DNA of 64,000 bases from Diaphorobacter nitroreducens (GTDB lineage: Bacteria; Pseudomonadota; Gammaproteobacteria; Burkholderiales; Burkholderiaceae_C). The stretch is taken from contig RJVL01000001.1 of assembly GCA_003755025.1 (NCBI GenBank), positions 620,001-684,000 of the forward strand, in the 5' to 3' direction. The position numbers were made by a program, and so were the translations under genes. The notes under the pieces were generated by a model. The model did no database searches, was not told where the DNA came from, and worked only from the letters and a program-made list of their open reading frames with translations. Positions 16,335 to 25,698 of this stretch are shown here, piece by piece; the stretch's first letter is position 1, and every line of letters begins with the position of its first letter.

Positions 16335-17252
16335 TCAACGCAACAAGCCCAGAGCGAAGGGCAGGCTCACCACCCCCAGCACGGTGGACAGCGTGACCAG
16401 GCCTGCGACATACGCGCCGTTGTAGCCCATGCGTGCGGCGAGTACATAGCAGGTGGATGCGGTGGACACGGCGCAGAACGCCATCAGCACCGAGGTCTGC
16501 GTGGCGTCCAGCCCCAGCAGATGCGCGAACCCCCAGGCGATCAGCGGCTGTGCCAGGTGGCGAATGGTCAGCACCGACGCAGACAGCAGCTTGCTGCGTG
16601 TGAGCAACCCGAACTGCATGCCCGCGCCTGCAGCCATGAGCCCCAGCGCCAGCGACGCGGCGCTGATGCGACCCACCGTGGGCTCCAGCCACGGCGGGAT
16701 GCGAAAGCCCAGCAGGTTGGCCGCCAGCCCCGTCGCCGTGGCGATGATCAGCGGGTTGCGCAGCAGTTCGCGCACGAAGCCCTGCTGGCCGCCGCGCGCC
16801 ATGGGCCACACGGCGGCCACGTTCAGCAGCGGTACGCACACGCCAATCAGCACCGCCACCATGAGCAGGCCCTGCGCACCCGCCAGGCGCTCGGCCAGGG
16901 CCAGCACGATGAAGGAGTTGAAGCGGAAGGCCACCTGCGCCGCCGCCGCGTGGTCGCGCCGGTCGATGTGCCTGCCCAGCCAGGGCAGGTGCGGCAGGCT
17001 GTAGGCCAGTACCACGCCGCACAGGCCCGTGCCCACGCCGGCCACCACCAGGCCGGTGGCCTCGCCCACGTTGATGGGGCTCTTGACGATGGACTGGAAC
17101 AGCAGCACCGGGAACAGCAGGTAATACACCAGGCTTTCCACCGGCTGCCAGACGGAGCGGTTGAGGGGCGTGTAGCGGCACAGCAGGTAGCCGAACAGGA
17201 TCAGCGAGAAATCCGGGAGAAGAAGCTGCACGTAACTCACGGCGCGCAGCAT
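16335..17252 (-). CDS. AEC family transporter (auxin-efflux-carrier type)
   Basis: A 305-residue membrane protein with about ten hydrophobic helices. It begins YVQLLLPDFSLILFGYLLCR, the usual AEC start, and has PLNRSVWQPVESLVYYLLFP in the first repeat. Relatives in Proteobacteria move malonate, malate or similar small acids. I start at the ATG at 17252; a GTG at 17240 is nearly as good, and neither has a clear ribosome site. It stands alone, between queG and a divergent Bug receptor gene. Confidence 0.88.
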   Translation of the reverse strand: MLRAVSYVQLLLPDFSLILFGYLLCRYTPLNRSVWQPVESLVYYLLFPVLLFQSIVKSPINVGEATGLVVAGVGTGLCGVVLAYSLPHLPWLGRHIDRRDHAAAAQVAFRFNSFIVLALAERLAGAQGLLMVAVLIGVCVPLLNVAAVWPMARGGQQGFVRELLRNPLIIATATGLAANLLGFRIPPWLEPTVGRISAASLALGLMAAGAGMQFGLLTRSKLLSASVLTIRHLAQPLIAWGFAHLLGLDATQTSVLMAFCAVSTASTCYVLAARMGYNGAYVAGLVTLSTVLGVVSLPFALGLLR

Positions 17253-17403
17253 ACCGTGGCGCTGCGGGCCGGCGGCGCGAATCATTGGGGAAACTCCCAA
17301 CAAATCAGCGCGGCGCCCGCGGTGATCAACGCGGCATGGCACCGTAGGATCGCCGCCTACCCCCGTTTTTTCCACCAAACACAATTTGATGAGGAGATTT
17401 CGC

Positions 17404-18366
17404 ATGCAACGTCGCAACCTGCTGGCTTTGGCGCTGGCGGCCACCGCGGGCACCGCCTTCGCCCAGGGCTACCCCAACAAGCCCGTCAAGCTGCTGGTGC
17501 CCTTCGCGCCCGGCGGCACCACCGACATCATCGCCCGCGTGATCGCCGACCCACTGTCGCGCGCGCTCGGCCAGTCGGTGGTGGTGGAGAACCGGGGCGG
17601 CGGCGGCGGCGTGATTGGCGCGCAGGAAACGGCGCGCGCAGCACCCGATGGGTACAACCTGGGCGTGGCCACCGTGTCCACCACGGCGGCCAATCCGGCC
17701 ATCAACTCCAAGATCCCGTACAACCCGATCACGGACTTCACGCCCATCATCAACATCGCGGCCACGCCCAACATCATCGCGGTGCACCCCAGCTTCCCGG
17801 CCAAGGACTACAAGTCCTTCCTGGCGGAGATCCAGAAGAACCCCGGCAAGTACTCGTACGCGTCCTCGGGCACAGGCGGCATCGGCCACCTGCTGATGGA
17901 GTTGTACAAGAGCCTCACCAACAGCTTCGTCACGCACATTCCCTACCGCGGCGCGGGTCCGGCCCTCAACGACACCGTGGCGGGTCAGGTGCCCATCATC
18001 TTCGACAACCTGCCCTCGGCGCTGCCCTTCATCAAGAGCGGCAAGCTCGTGCCCATCGTGGTGTCCGCGCCGCAGCGCGTGGCGGCACTGCCCAATGTGC
18101 CCACGTTCAAGGAAGTGGGCCTGGAGCCGGTGAACCGCATGGCCTACTACGGCATCCTGGGCCCCAAGAACCTGCCCAAGGACGTGGTGGACAAGATCAA
18201 CGGCGGCGTGAAGAAGGCGCTGGAAGATGCCGCCGTGCGCAAGCGCATCGAGGACACCGACTCGATCATCGTCGCCAACACGCCCGAGCAGTTCGCCGAG
18301 CAGATCAAGGCCGAGTTCGGCGTGTACAAGCAGGTGGTGCAAAAGCAGAAGCTCACGCTGGAATAA
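17404..18366 (+). CDS. Tripartite tricarboxylate transporter substrate receptor (Bug family)
   Basis: A periplasmic binding protein of 320 residues. The signal peptide [20 protein letters not shown] is followed by the family opening [19 protein letters not shown]. Other Bug motifs are [14 protein letters not shown] and [19 protein letters not shown] chose the ATG at 17404 because GAGGAG lies 9 bases upstream. The ligand is probably a carboxylate, but it cannot be read from sequence. No TctA or TctB membrane genes are next to it, which is common for the many Bug receptors of Burkholderiales. Confidence 0.93.
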   Translation: MQRRNLLALALAATAGTAFAQGYPNKPVKLLVPFAPGGTTDIIARVIADPLSRALGQSVVVENRGGGGGVIGAQETARAAPDGYNLGVATVSTTAANPAINSKIPYNPITDFTPIINIAATPNIIAVHPSFPAKDYKSFLAEIQKNPGKYSYASSGTGGIGHLLMELYKSLTNSFVTHIPYRGAGPALNDTVAGQVPIIFDNLPSALPFIKSGKLVPIVVSAPQRVAALPNVPTFKEVGLEPVNRMAYYGILGPKNLPKDVVDKINGGVKKALEDAAVRKRIEDTDSIIVANTPEQFAEQIKAEFGVYKQVVQKQKLTLE

Positions 18367-18385
18367 GCGCGCCCCCAGCCCTCTG

Positions 18386-18416
18386 AAAAACGCCCGCCTG
18401 CCGCGGGCGTTTTTTT
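18386..18416 (+). terminator. Rho-independent terminator after Bug receptor gene
   Basis: CGCCCGC (18391-18397), a five-base loop and GCGGGCG (18403-18409) form a hairpin that is followed by seven T. It lies 25 bases after the receptor stop codon and just before xerD, so xerD must have its own promoter, perhaps inside or beyond the hairpin. Confidence 0.9.
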
Positions 18417-18434
18417 GATGCTATGGTTTTCGCC

Positions 18435-19334
18435 ATGTTGCCCGACAGCCAGAACGCCATAGACCCCTTCATCGACGCCCTGTGGCTGGAGGACGGCCTG
18501 TCGCGCAACACGCTGGCCGCCTACCGCCGGGACCTCACGCTGTATGCCCAATGGCTGGCGCAGCAGAGCCCTCCGCTGGCGCTGGATGCCACGGCCGAGC
18601 ACCACCTGCAGGGCTACTTCGCTGCCCGCCACGCGCAGACGCGCGCCACGTCGGCCAACCGCCGCCTCACCGTGCTGCGGCGCTACTTCCACTGGGCATT
18701 GCGCGAGCGGCGCATCGCAGCCGACCCCACAGTGCGCCTGCAAGCCGCGCGCCAGCCGCTGCGCGTGCCCAAGACGCTGACGCAGGCGCAGGTGGAGGCC
18801 CTGCTGCATGCGCCGGACGATGCCACGCCGCTGGGCCTGCGCGACCGCACCATGTTGGAGCTGATGTACGCGAGCGGCCTGCGCGTGAGCGAGCTGGTCA
18901 CGCTGAAAACCTTCCACCTGGGGTTGGCCGAAGGCGTGCTGCGCGTCATGGGCAAGGGCGGCAAGGAGCGGCTGGTGCCCTTTGGCGAAGAGGCGCACCG
19001 CTGGCTGCAGCGCTACCTGGCCGAGGGGCGTGGCGCCATCCTGGGCGGGCAACAAACGGATGACCTGTTCGTCACGCAGCGCGGCGCGGCCATGTCGCGC
19101 GTGATGTTCTGGGTCATCGTCAAGAAATGCGCGCAGGCTGCGGGCATTACCGCGCCGCTGTCGCCCCACACGCTGCGCCATGCCTTTGCCACGCACCTGT
19201 TGAACCACGGTGCGGACCTGCGCGTGGTGCAACTGCTGCTGGGCCACGCCGACATTTCCACCACCACCATCTACACCCACGTGGCGCGCGAGCGGCTGAA
19301 GGCGCTGCATGCGCAGCACCATCCGCGCGGTTGA
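18435..19334 (+). CDS. xerD: Tyrosine recombinase XerD
   Basis: About 299 residues, the usual size of XerD, which with XerC resolves chromosome dimers at dif. The N-terminal SAM-like DNA-binding domain has DGLSRNTLAAYRRDL. The catalytic set is complete: Arg in SGLRVSEL, Lys in GKGGKERLVPFG, HxxR in HTLRHAFATHLL, His in LLGHADIS and the nucleophile Tyr in TTTIYTHVA. The start could be the ATG at 18423 or at 18435; neither has a ribosome site, and I prefer 18435 because it clears the terminator. Confidence 0.93.
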   Translation: MLPDSQNAIDPFIDALWLEDGLSRNTLAAYRRDLTLYAQWLAQQSPPLALDATAEHHLQGYFAARHAQTRATSANRRLTVLRRYFHWALRERRIAADPTVRLQAARQPLRVPKTLTQAQVEALLHAPDDATPLGLRDRTMLELMYASGLRVSELVTLKTFHLGLAEGVLRVMGKGGKERLVPFGEEAHRWLQRYLAEGRGAILGGQQTDDLFVTQRGAAMSRVMFWVIVKKCAQAAGITAPLSPHTLRHAFATHLLNHGADLRVVQLLLGHADISTTTIYTHVARERLKALHAQHHPRG

Positions 19335-19413
19335 AGGGGCATGACGCGGAGTGCCGGCGGACAGCGGCAAACGGGTGAAAAATCGCGCTCTTTCTTGAAA
19401 CTCTGGAGTTGCA

Positions 19414-20391
19414 ATGACAGATTCCGTGCGCCGTCGCGTGCTGGCCTCCCTCGCGCTGGCTGCCGCGCTGCCCCTGGGCGCGCAGGCCCAGACTTGGCCC
19501 GCCAAGCCCATCCGCATCATCGTGGCCTATCCCGCGGGCGGCGTCAGCGACGTGGTCGCCCGCGCGTTGGGCGACAAACTGTCCGAACGCCTGGGCACGC
19601 CCGTGGTGGTGGAGAACAAGGCCGGCGCGGGCGGCACCATCGGCATGGACGCGGTGGCCAAGGCGGCGCCGGATGGTTACACGCTGGGCTTCTCGGCGAT
19701 CAGCCCGCTGGTGCTCAACCCGCACCTGGGCACGCCGCCGTACGACGCAACGCGCGACATCGTGCCCGTGGCCAGCGTGATGTACTCGCCCGTGCTGTTG
19801 TTGGGCACGCAGGCCGCCAAGGAGCGTGACTTCCGCAGCCTGCTGGCGACCGCCAAGGCGCAGCCGGGCCAGGTGCGATGGGCCACATCGGGGCTGGCGT
19901 CGCTGGGCCACATCATGCTGGAACACATCATGCAGGGCAGCGGTGTGCAGATCACGCACGTGCCCTACAAGGGCGGCGGGCAACAACTGAACGATGCGCT
20001 TTCGGGTCAGTTCGAGGTGCTGTCCACCAACGCCGGCCCGGCCGTGATGCAGCAGATCAAGGCGGGCAAGCTGCACCCGCTGGCCGTGGGTGCGCCCGCG
20101 CGGCTGAACACCCTGCCGAACGTGCCCACGCTGGGCGAACTGGGCCTGCCCGCGGCCAACCTGAATTCGGTGTTCGGCATGTTCGCGCCAGCGGGCGTGC
20201 CGGCCGCGGTGCTGGAGCGCTTGAATGCCGAGATCAACCGCGCGCTGGCGCTGCCCGACATCCAGGCGCGCCTGGAGGCTTCGGACAACGTGCCCACGGG
20301 CGGCAGCGCCGAGGCATTTCGCCGGCAGATCGCGGCGGAGTCGCAGAGCAACGCGCGCATCATCCGCGCCGCCAACATCCGCCTGAACTGA
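19414..20391 (+). CDS. Tripartite tricarboxylate transporter substrate receptor (Bug family)
   Basis: A 325-residue periplasmic receptor with signal peptide ending LPLGAQAQ and the opening WPAKPIRIIVAYPAGGVSD. Motifs VVVENKAGAGGTIGMD and HVPYKGGGQQLNDALSGQ mark the family. It is related to, but clearly distinct from, the Bug receptor at 17404-18366, so the two probably bind different carboxylates. The ATG at 19414 has GGAG about eight bases before it. No transporter membrane genes are nearby; xerD separates the two receptors. Confidence 0.92.
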   Translation: MTDSVRRRVLASLALAAALPLGAQAQTWPAKPIRIIVAYPAGGVSDVVARALGDKLSERLGTPVVVENKAGAGGTIGMDAVAKAAPDGYTLGFSAISPLVLNPHLGTPPYDATRDIVPVASVMYSPVLLLGTQAAKERDFRSLLATAKAQPGQVRWATSGLASLGHIMLEHIMQGSGVQITHVPYKGGGQQLNDALSGQFEVLSTNAGPAVMQQIKAGKLHPLAVGAPARLNTLPNVPTLGELGLPAANLNSVFGMFAPAGVPAAVLERLNAEINRALALPDIQARLEASDNVPTGGSAEAFRRQIAAESQSNARIIRAANIRLN

Positions 20392-20401
20392 CGGCTGCCC
20401 C

Positions 20402-20427
20402 GTGCGCGCGCCGGCCGGCCCGCGCAC
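20402..20427. terminator. Possible hairpin between convergent genes
   Basis: GTGCGCG (20402-20408) can pair with CGCGCAC (20421-20427), with a further GC-rich core between them. It lies between the convergent Bug receptor and EAL-HDOD genes. There is no T run on either side, so it would be a weak or factor-dependent terminator. Confidence 0.3.
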
Positions 20428-20441
20428 AGGGGGCATCGGGT

Positions 20442-21737
20442 TTATTCGTCGGCCGTCAGGCTCTCGGCCCAGGCCAGGGCCTGCAGGTGGGCCCAGTTGA
20501 CCTGGCGGTTGGACAGGTGCAGCGCCTCGGCCGTGCGCGCGAAAGCCTCGTCGTCACCGCTTTCGCAGGCCTTGGTGAGTTCGAGGAAGGGGGCGAACAC
20601 GCCCTTGTTGTGCAGCAGTGCGTCAAGCACCGGCTGGGGCAGAGCCACCGTTTCCAGGGCGCGCTCCAGCGGCACGCCCAGCATCGCGTCCAGCAGCGAG
20701 AAGACCCCCACCACGAAGGCGTTGTCGCATTCCTCGGGGGGCAGCAGCTCGGCGGCCAGCAGTTCCATGAGGCGGCCGCGCACCACGGCCGTCTGGCCCA
20801 CGGCGGGCGGCGAGCCGCTGGCGCGCGAGGTCGTCATCAACAGTGCCGCCCAGCGGAACAGCTTCTTCAGGCCCAGGATCATCACCGCGTGACGGAACGA
20901 GGTCACCTCGCACGACAGGCCGAAGCCCGAGGAATTGATGAAACGCAGCAGGTTGAAGGACAGCGTGGGGTCCTTCTTGAGCAGCTCCTCGATCTCTCCG
21001 GTGCTGGCCTGCTGGCGCACCAGGTTGATGAGCTGGATGATGGTCGCCTGCGAGGGACGGATGGTTTGCGCCTTGACCAGCGAGGGCTGTGCGAACCAGT
21101 AGCCCTGGAACAGCTTCACGCCCAGCGAAGCCATGCGCTGGTACTGTTCGGCCGTTTCTACCTTCTCGGCCACCAGGGTGGCCTGCGAGTGGGCTTGGGC
21201 GAACTTCACGAGCGGCTCGGCGAGCTCCGGCTTGAAGGCCTGCATGTCCAGCTTGATGAACGAGGCCAGAGGCACCCAGCTGCTGTAGGCGCGCCGCAGT
21301 ACGTCCTGGCTGAAGGCCAGCCGAAAGCCGCGCGTGCGCACCGCTTGCAGCGTGGGGATGTACTGCTCGATCTGCTCGGCCGTGGCCTGGGCGCCGAGTG
21401 TGGGTACTTCCAGCACCACTTTTTCAGGGTGGATCAGCTCCAGGTGTCCGCCGGCCAGGCTGTCGTGCGTGCAATTGATGAAGACGGTTTTCTTGCCCAC
21501 CAGCGCCTCGGAGCCCGCATACGACAGCGCGTTGAACAGCAGCGCCGCATCGCTGGCGGCGGTGTGCGCGTCCGCGGCGGTGGACCGGTCGAACAGTTCG
21601 TAGCCAAAGACGGTGCGCTGTTCGTCCAGGATGGCCTGTCGTGCGATGACGACCTGGTTCTGCGCCTCGGTGGCCTCGGGTGACGGCTGGGCGGAATCGG
21701 CGGGGAGCTGTGCGGCGGTGTCTGAAAGGCTCGACAT
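20442..21737 (-). CDS. EAL-HDOD signalling protein (copy 1)
   Basis: A 431-residue cytoplasmic protein. After a disordered N-terminus, residues about 30-230 form a degenerate EAL domain (VIARQAILDEQRTVFGYELFDRS) that lacks the ExLxR-type catalytic signature, so it probably binds rather than degrades cyclic di-GMP, or does neither. Residues about 230-420 form an HDOD domain (LLRFINSSGFGLSCEVTSFRHAVMILG). This YuxH-like architecture is common in Burkholderiales signalling networks. It is followed at 50 bases by a paralogue, and the two form a tandem pair on the same strand. Confidence 0.88.
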   Translation of the reverse strand: MSSLSDTAAQLPADSAQPSPEATEAQNQVVIARQAILDEQRTVFGYELFDRSTAADAHTAASDAALLFNALSYAGSEALVGKKTVFINCTHDSLAGGHLELIHPEKVVLEVPTLGAQATAEQIEQYIPTLQAVRTRGFRLAFSQDVLRRAYSSWVPLASFIKLDMQAFKPELAEPLVKFAQAHSQATLVAEKVETAEQYQRMASLGVKLFQGYWFAQPSLVKAQTIRPSQATIIQLINLVRQQASTGEIEELLKKDPTLSFNLLRFINSSGFGLSCEVTSFRHAVMILGLKKLFRWAALLMTTSRASGSPPAVGQTAVVRGRLMELLAAELLPPEECDNAFVVGVFSLLDAMLGVPLERALETVALPQPVLDALLHNKGVFAPFLELTKACESGDDEAFARTAEALHLSNRQVNWAHLQALAWAESLTADE

Positions 21738-21787
21738 GGATGGCGTGGGAAGTTCGTTGGATTCTAGGAGGTCGGCGCGGCAGTGGC

Positions 21788-23059
21788 TCAGGCGGGCGCC
21801 ATCTGGTCCGCCCAGGCCAGGGCTTGCAAGTGGGCCCAGTTGATCTGCTGGTTCGTCAGGTGGAGCGATTGGGCGATCTGGTCGAAGGTATGGTCGTCGC
21901 TGGTCTCGCAGGCTTCGGCCAGTGTCAGCAGCTGGCCGTACACGTTGCTGCGTTGTAGCAGGGCGGTGGATAGCTCTTCGGGCAGGTTGAGCAGCCCCAC
22001 GGCGGAGGCCAGCGGCATGCCGAGCATCTGGTCCAGCATGGAGAAGATGCCGATCACGAACGCCTGGTCGGCTTCTTCGGCGGGCAGAAATTCCTGGGCC
22101 AGCAGTTCCATGAGGCGGCCGCGCACCACGGCCGTCTGTCCCACGGCCGGGGGCGTACCGCCGCTGCGCACCGCCGTGAGCAGCAGGGCGGCCCAGCGGA
22201 ACAGCTTCTTGAGTCCCAGCAGCAGCACCGCCTGGCGAAAGGAGGTGATCTCGCGCGTCATGCCCAGCCCCGCGGAGTTGATCAGGCGCATCAGGTTGAA
22301 GGCCAGCCCAGCATCCTTTTTGAGGACCTCTTCGATCTCGTCGGTACTGGCCTGGCTGCGCACCAGGTTGAGCAGCTGCACGATGCTCGCCTGGCCGGGG
22401 GTGAGCAGTTTGGCCTCCACCAGCGTGGGACGCGAGAACCAGTAGCCCTGGAACTTTTCCACGCCCATGGACGACACCATGTCGTACTGTTGCGCGGTTT
22501 CGAGCTTTTCCGCGATCAGTTCGGCCTGGGAATGGCGCCCCGCGTAGTTGATCAGCACCGCGAGCTGGTCGCGCGCAAGCACCGACATGTCGAGTTTGAT
22601 GTAGTCGGCCAGCGGCAGCCAGGGCGCGTAGGTGGACTCCAGCACCGTGTGGTTGAAGGCGAGGTGAAAGCCGCGGCTGCGCAGCGCCTGCAGGATGGGA
22701 AGCCGCGCATGCACCTCGGCCGCGGCCACGTGGCCCAGCGGAGGGATCTCCAGCACCACCTTGTCAGGGTTCACCAGTTCCAGGTGCCCGCCCGTCAGGC
22801 TTTCGTGGGTGCAGTTCACGAAAATCAGCATCTTGCCCACCAGCTCTTCGGTGCCCGCATGCGACAGCGCGGTGAAGACCAGGATCACGTCGCTGGCGGC
22901 CGTGTGGCCGACGGTGGAGCGCGAGCGGTTGAAGAGTTCGTAGCCGACGACCGCCTGCTGGCCGTTCATGATGGCCTGCCGGGCGATCATGGAGCCGGTG
23001 CTGCCAGCCTGGGAGGCGCCGGCCGCCGAGGGAGAAGCGGGAGGTGTGGGGTTCGTCAT
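21788..23059 (-). CDS. EAL-HDOD signalling protein (copy 2)
   Basis: A 423-residue paralogue of the preceding gene with the same layout: degenerate EAL-like domain (MIARQAIMNGQQAVVGYELFNRS) then HDOD (NLMRLINSAGLGMTREITSFRQAVLLLG). Shared blocks such as LKKLFRWAALL and PPAVGQTAVVRGRLMELLA show an old tandem duplication with considerable divergence elsewhere. It is transcribed first, then copy 1, and they are probably one operon. The input signal and partner are unknown. Confidence 0.88.
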   Translation of the reverse strand: MTNPTPPASPSAAGASQAGSTGSMIARQAIMNGQQAVVGYELFNRSRSTVGHTAASDVILVFTALSHAGTEELVGKMLIFVNCTHESLTGGHLELVNPDKVVLEIPPLGHVAAAEVHARLPILQALRSRGFHLAFNHTVLESTYAPWLPLADYIKLDMSVLARDQLAVLINYAGRHSQAELIAEKLETAQQYDMVSSMGVEKFQGYWFSRPTLVEAKLLTPGQASIVQLLNLVRSQASTDEIEEVLKKDAGLAFNLMRLINSAGLGMTREITSFRQAVLLLGLKKLFRWAALLLTAVRSGGTPPAVGQTAVVRGRLMELLAQEFLPAEEADQAFVIGIFSMLDQMLGMPLASAVGLLNLPEELSTALLQRSNVYGQLLTLAEACETSDDHTFDQIAQSLHLTNQQINWAHLQALAWADQMAPA

Positions 23060-23206
23060 GGAATGCCTGGGCGTGTGCGGGATACCGGGCGATGCGGATG
23101 CCCGCTGCAGGCGCGAGGGCTGGCGGCAGCGGCGTGGCGTATCGCTGCTGGCATTGTAGGGAAGAACCCCCGATGGCTGGGGGATGGCAGTGCGGCTGGA
23201 GGCGAT

Positions 23207-24013
23207 TCAGCCGTGCTGCAGCCAGCGCATCTCCGCCTCGCTGAAACCGGCGGCGCGGCGTGCCGCCTCGTTCAGCGGCGGCTTCGGGCGGGGGGCTTCG
23301 TAACGCTGGACCAGCGCGGCGTAGTGCGCCACGGGGTCCAGTCCGTCGCGCGTGCACAGCCAGCCGTACCAGTGGTTGCCGATGGCCACGTGGCCCACTT
23401 CTTCGCGCAGGATGATGTCCAGGATCGACACGGCGGCCAGCGCGTCCGGTGTACCGACCTGGCGCAGCTTGTGCTGGATCAGCGGCGTGGCGTCCAGTCC
23501 ACGCGCCTCCAGGGTGCGCGGCACCAGGGCCATGCGCGCCACGATGTCGTCGGCCGTCTTCTCGCACATGCTCCACAGGCCCTGGTGCGCGGGAAAGTCG
23601 CCATAGTCATGGTGCAGTTGCCGGCGCAGGTGGTCACGCAGCAGGCGAAAGTGCTTCGCCTCCTCGGCCGCCACGCGCAGCCAGTCGCGGTAGAACGTCT
23701 CGGGCATGCCCGCAAAGCGCCAGATGGCGTCCAGCGCGAGGTTGATGGCGTTGAACTCGATATGGGCGATGGCGTGGATCAGCACCGCGCGCCCCTCCGG
23801 CGTGGCGGGCGAGCGGCGTGCCACGGCGGTGTGGTGCAGCAGCTGCGGCCGCGCGGGGCGGCCGGGCAGGGTGTCGGCGGGCGGGGCGGTGAGACGCGTT
23901 TCTGTCGCTATTGAAATGAGAGCTGCTTGCGCATACATATCCAGCGCTGCGGCCGATTTTTCTTCAGGGTCGCAGAGGCGCAAAACCTCCAGGGCACGTT
24001 GGCGAAGCTCCAT
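23207..24013 (-). CDS. DUF455 ferritin-like protein
   Basis: A 268-residue protein of the DUF455 family (COG2833), a ferritin-like four-helix bundle. Likely metal ligands are Glu and His in HAIAHIEFNAINLALDA, RVAAEEAKHFRLLRDHL and DIILREEVGHVAIGNHWY, a typical di-iron pattern. The reaction is not established. Residues about 18-36 (EEKSAAALDMYAQAALISIA) are encoded by a copy of the dispersed palindromic element. The gene is divergent from the gamma-carbonic anhydrase gene, with 49 bases between the starts. Confidence 0.88.
   Translation of the reverse strand: MELRQRALEVLRLCDPEEKSAAALDMYAQAALISIATETRLTAPPADTLPGRPARPQLLHHTAVARRSPATPEGRAVLIHAIAHIEFNAINLALDAIWRFAGMPETFYRDWLRVAAEEAKHFRLLRDHLRRQLHHDYGDFPAHQGLWSMCEKTADDIVARMALVPRTLEARGLDATPLIQHKLRQVGTPDALAAVSILDIILREEVGHVAIGNHWYGWLCTRDGLDPVAHYAALVQRYEAPRPKPPLNEAARRAAGFSEAEMRWLQHG
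23907..23961 (+). repeat. Dispersed palindromic element, copy D (inside DUF455 gene)
   Basis: GCTATTGAAATGAGAGCTGC, TTGCGC, a loop, then CCAGCGCTGCGGCCGATTTT form a nearly full-length copy. It is antisense to the host gene and translated as MYAQAALISIA. The codon starting at base 23923 on the minus strand (GCT) is in the same element frame as in mutL, coaBC and the methyltransferase gene. Confidence 0.8.
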
Positions 24014-24062
24014 CCCTACAATTCTAGGTTCCCCCTACACAAACAACGGAGACAGACAAGCG

Positions 24063-24587
24063 ATGGCGATCTATGAACTCGACGGCGTGGCGCCGCAGGT
24101 GGCCGCATCGGCCTGGGTGGCCGACAGTGGCCAGGTGATGGGCGACGTGGTGCTGGGCGAGGACGCCAGCGTATGGTTCGGCGCCGTGGTGCGTGGCGAC
24201 ACGGCGCGCATCACCATCGGCGCGGGCACCAACGTGCAGGACGCGAGCGTGCTGCACGCCGACATCGGCCAGCCGCTGGTGATCGGTGAGCGCGTCACCG
24301 TGGGCCACCAGGTCATGCTGCATGGCTGCACCGTCGGGGATGAATCACTGATCGGCATTGGCGCCATCGTGCTCAACGGCGCGAAGATCGGCCGCAACTG
24401 CCTGGTGGGTGCTGGCTCGCTGGTCACCGAAGGCAAGGAATTTCCCGACGGATCGATGATCCTGGGCAGTCCGGCCAAGGTGGTGCGCCAGCTCACGCCC
24501 GAGCAGATCGAAGGGCTGCGCCAGAGTGCGCGGCATTACATGGAAAACGCGCGCCGCTTCAAGGCGGGTCTGCGCAAGCTGGGGTAA
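24063..24587 (+). CDS. Gamma-class carbonic anhydrase family protein
   Basis: A 174-residue left-handed beta-helix protein of the YrdA/CaiE group. Hexapeptide repeats run through most of it. The zinc-binding His residues appear in SVLHADIG and VGHQVMLHGCTVG, and the region VWFGAVVRGDT matches the family. It may hydrate carbon dioxide, though many YrdA-like members lack measurable activity. GGAG before the ATG at 24063 supports the start. It is followed at 32 bases by hslO in the same direction. Confidence 0.9.
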   Translation: MAIYELDGVAPQVAASAWVADSGQVMGDVVLGEDASVWFGAVVRGDTARITIGAGTNVQDASVLHADIGQPLVIGERVTVGHQVMLHGCTVGDESLIGIGAIVLNGAKIGRNCLVGAGSLVTEGKEFPDGSMILGSPAKVVRQLTPEQIEGLRQSARHYMENARRFKAGLRKLG

Positions 24588-24619
24588 TAGCCCGGCCGTT
24601 GATTGACTGGAAATACAGC

Positions 24620-25606
24620 GTGTCCGAACTGCACAAGTTTTTGTTTGATGGCCTGCCCGTGCGCGGCATGATCGTGCGCCTGACCGAGGCCTGGACAGAG
24701 CTGCTGCGCCGCCGCGCGGCCAACACCGAAACGGGGCCATACCCCGCGCCCGTGAGCGAGCTGCTGGGTGAGATGGCCGCCGCCGGCGTGCTGATGCAGT
24801 CGAACATCAAGTTCAACGGCGCGCTGGTGCTGCAGGTCTTTGGTGACGGCCCGGTCAAGCTGGCCGTGGCCGAGGTGCAGTCCGACCTGAGCCTGCGCGC
24901 CACCGCGTCGGTGTCGGGCGAACTGCCCGCGAACGCGGGCCTGCCGGACATGGTGAACGTGGGCGGCGGCGGGCGCTGCGCCATCACGCTGGACCCCAAG
25001 GACCGTCTGCCCGGCCAGCAGCCCTACCAGGGTGTGGTGCCGCTGTATGGCGACCACCAGGAAAAGCTGCACAAGCTCAGCGACGTGCTGCAGCACTACA
25101 TGCTGCAGTCCGAGCAGCTTGATACCACCCTGGTGCTGGCTGCCAACGACCAGGTGGCCGCGGGCGTGCTGATCCAGCGCATGCCCCTGAAGGGCGAGGC
25201 CAACCTGGCCGGCGGCCATGGGCGCGAGGACGAGGACCAGATCGGCCGCAACGAGGACTACAACCGTATCGCCACGCTGGCGAGCAGCCTCACGCGTGAG
25301 GAGCTGCTCACGCTGGACGTGGACACCATCCTGCGCCGCTTGTTCTGGGAGGAAAAACTGCTGCGCTTTGCGCCTCAGCAGGGCGATAGCGGCCCGCGCT
25401 TCGCGTGCTCCTGCAGCCGCGAGCGTGTGGGCAACATGCTGCGCAGCCTGGGCACGGAAGAGGTCGAGAGCATCCTGGAGGAACGTGGCAACATCGAGGT
25501 GGGCTGCGAATACTGCGGCCAGCAGTACCACTTCGACCCGGTGGATGCCGCGCAGCTGTTCACCGATCCGCACAAGCAGCCGCCCGCGCCGTCGCGCATG
25601 CAGTGA
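24620..25606 (+). CDS. hslO: Redox-regulated chaperone Hsp33
   Basis: A 328-residue chaperone that is switched on by oxidative stress in the cytoplasm. The C-terminal redox switch is intact: FACSCSRERVG gives CxC and VGCEYCGQQYHFD gives CxxC, together binding zinc in the reduced form. The N-terminus SELHKFLFDGLPVRGMIVRL is characteristic and fixes the start at the GTG at 24620; an upstream TTG would add an unusual extension. It shares a transcription unit with the gamma-carbonic anhydrase gene. Confidence 0.95.
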   Translation: MSELHKFLFDGLPVRGMIVRLTEAWTELLRRRAANTETGPYPAPVSELLGEMAAAGVLMQSNIKFNGALVLQVFGDGPVKLAVAEVQSDLSLRATASVSGELPANAGLPDMVNVGGGGRCAITLDPKDRLPGQQPYQGVVPLYGDHQEKLHKLSDVLQHYMLQSEQLDTTLVLAANDQVAAGVLIQRMPLKGEANLAGGHGREDEDQIGRNEDYNRIATLASSLTREELLTLDVDTILRRLFWEEKLLRFAPQQGDSGPRFACSCSRERVGNMLRSLGTEEVESILEERGNIEVGCEYCGQQYHFDPVDAAQLFTDPHKQPPAPSRMQ

Positions 25607-25698
25607 TCCAGGCGGCCGCTCTGGGCGGCTTTTGCGACCCAGCCTGCGCGCCGCGGCGCTGCAGGCGGTCGCGCTTCAACGAGCGTGAGGCGTCCGCC

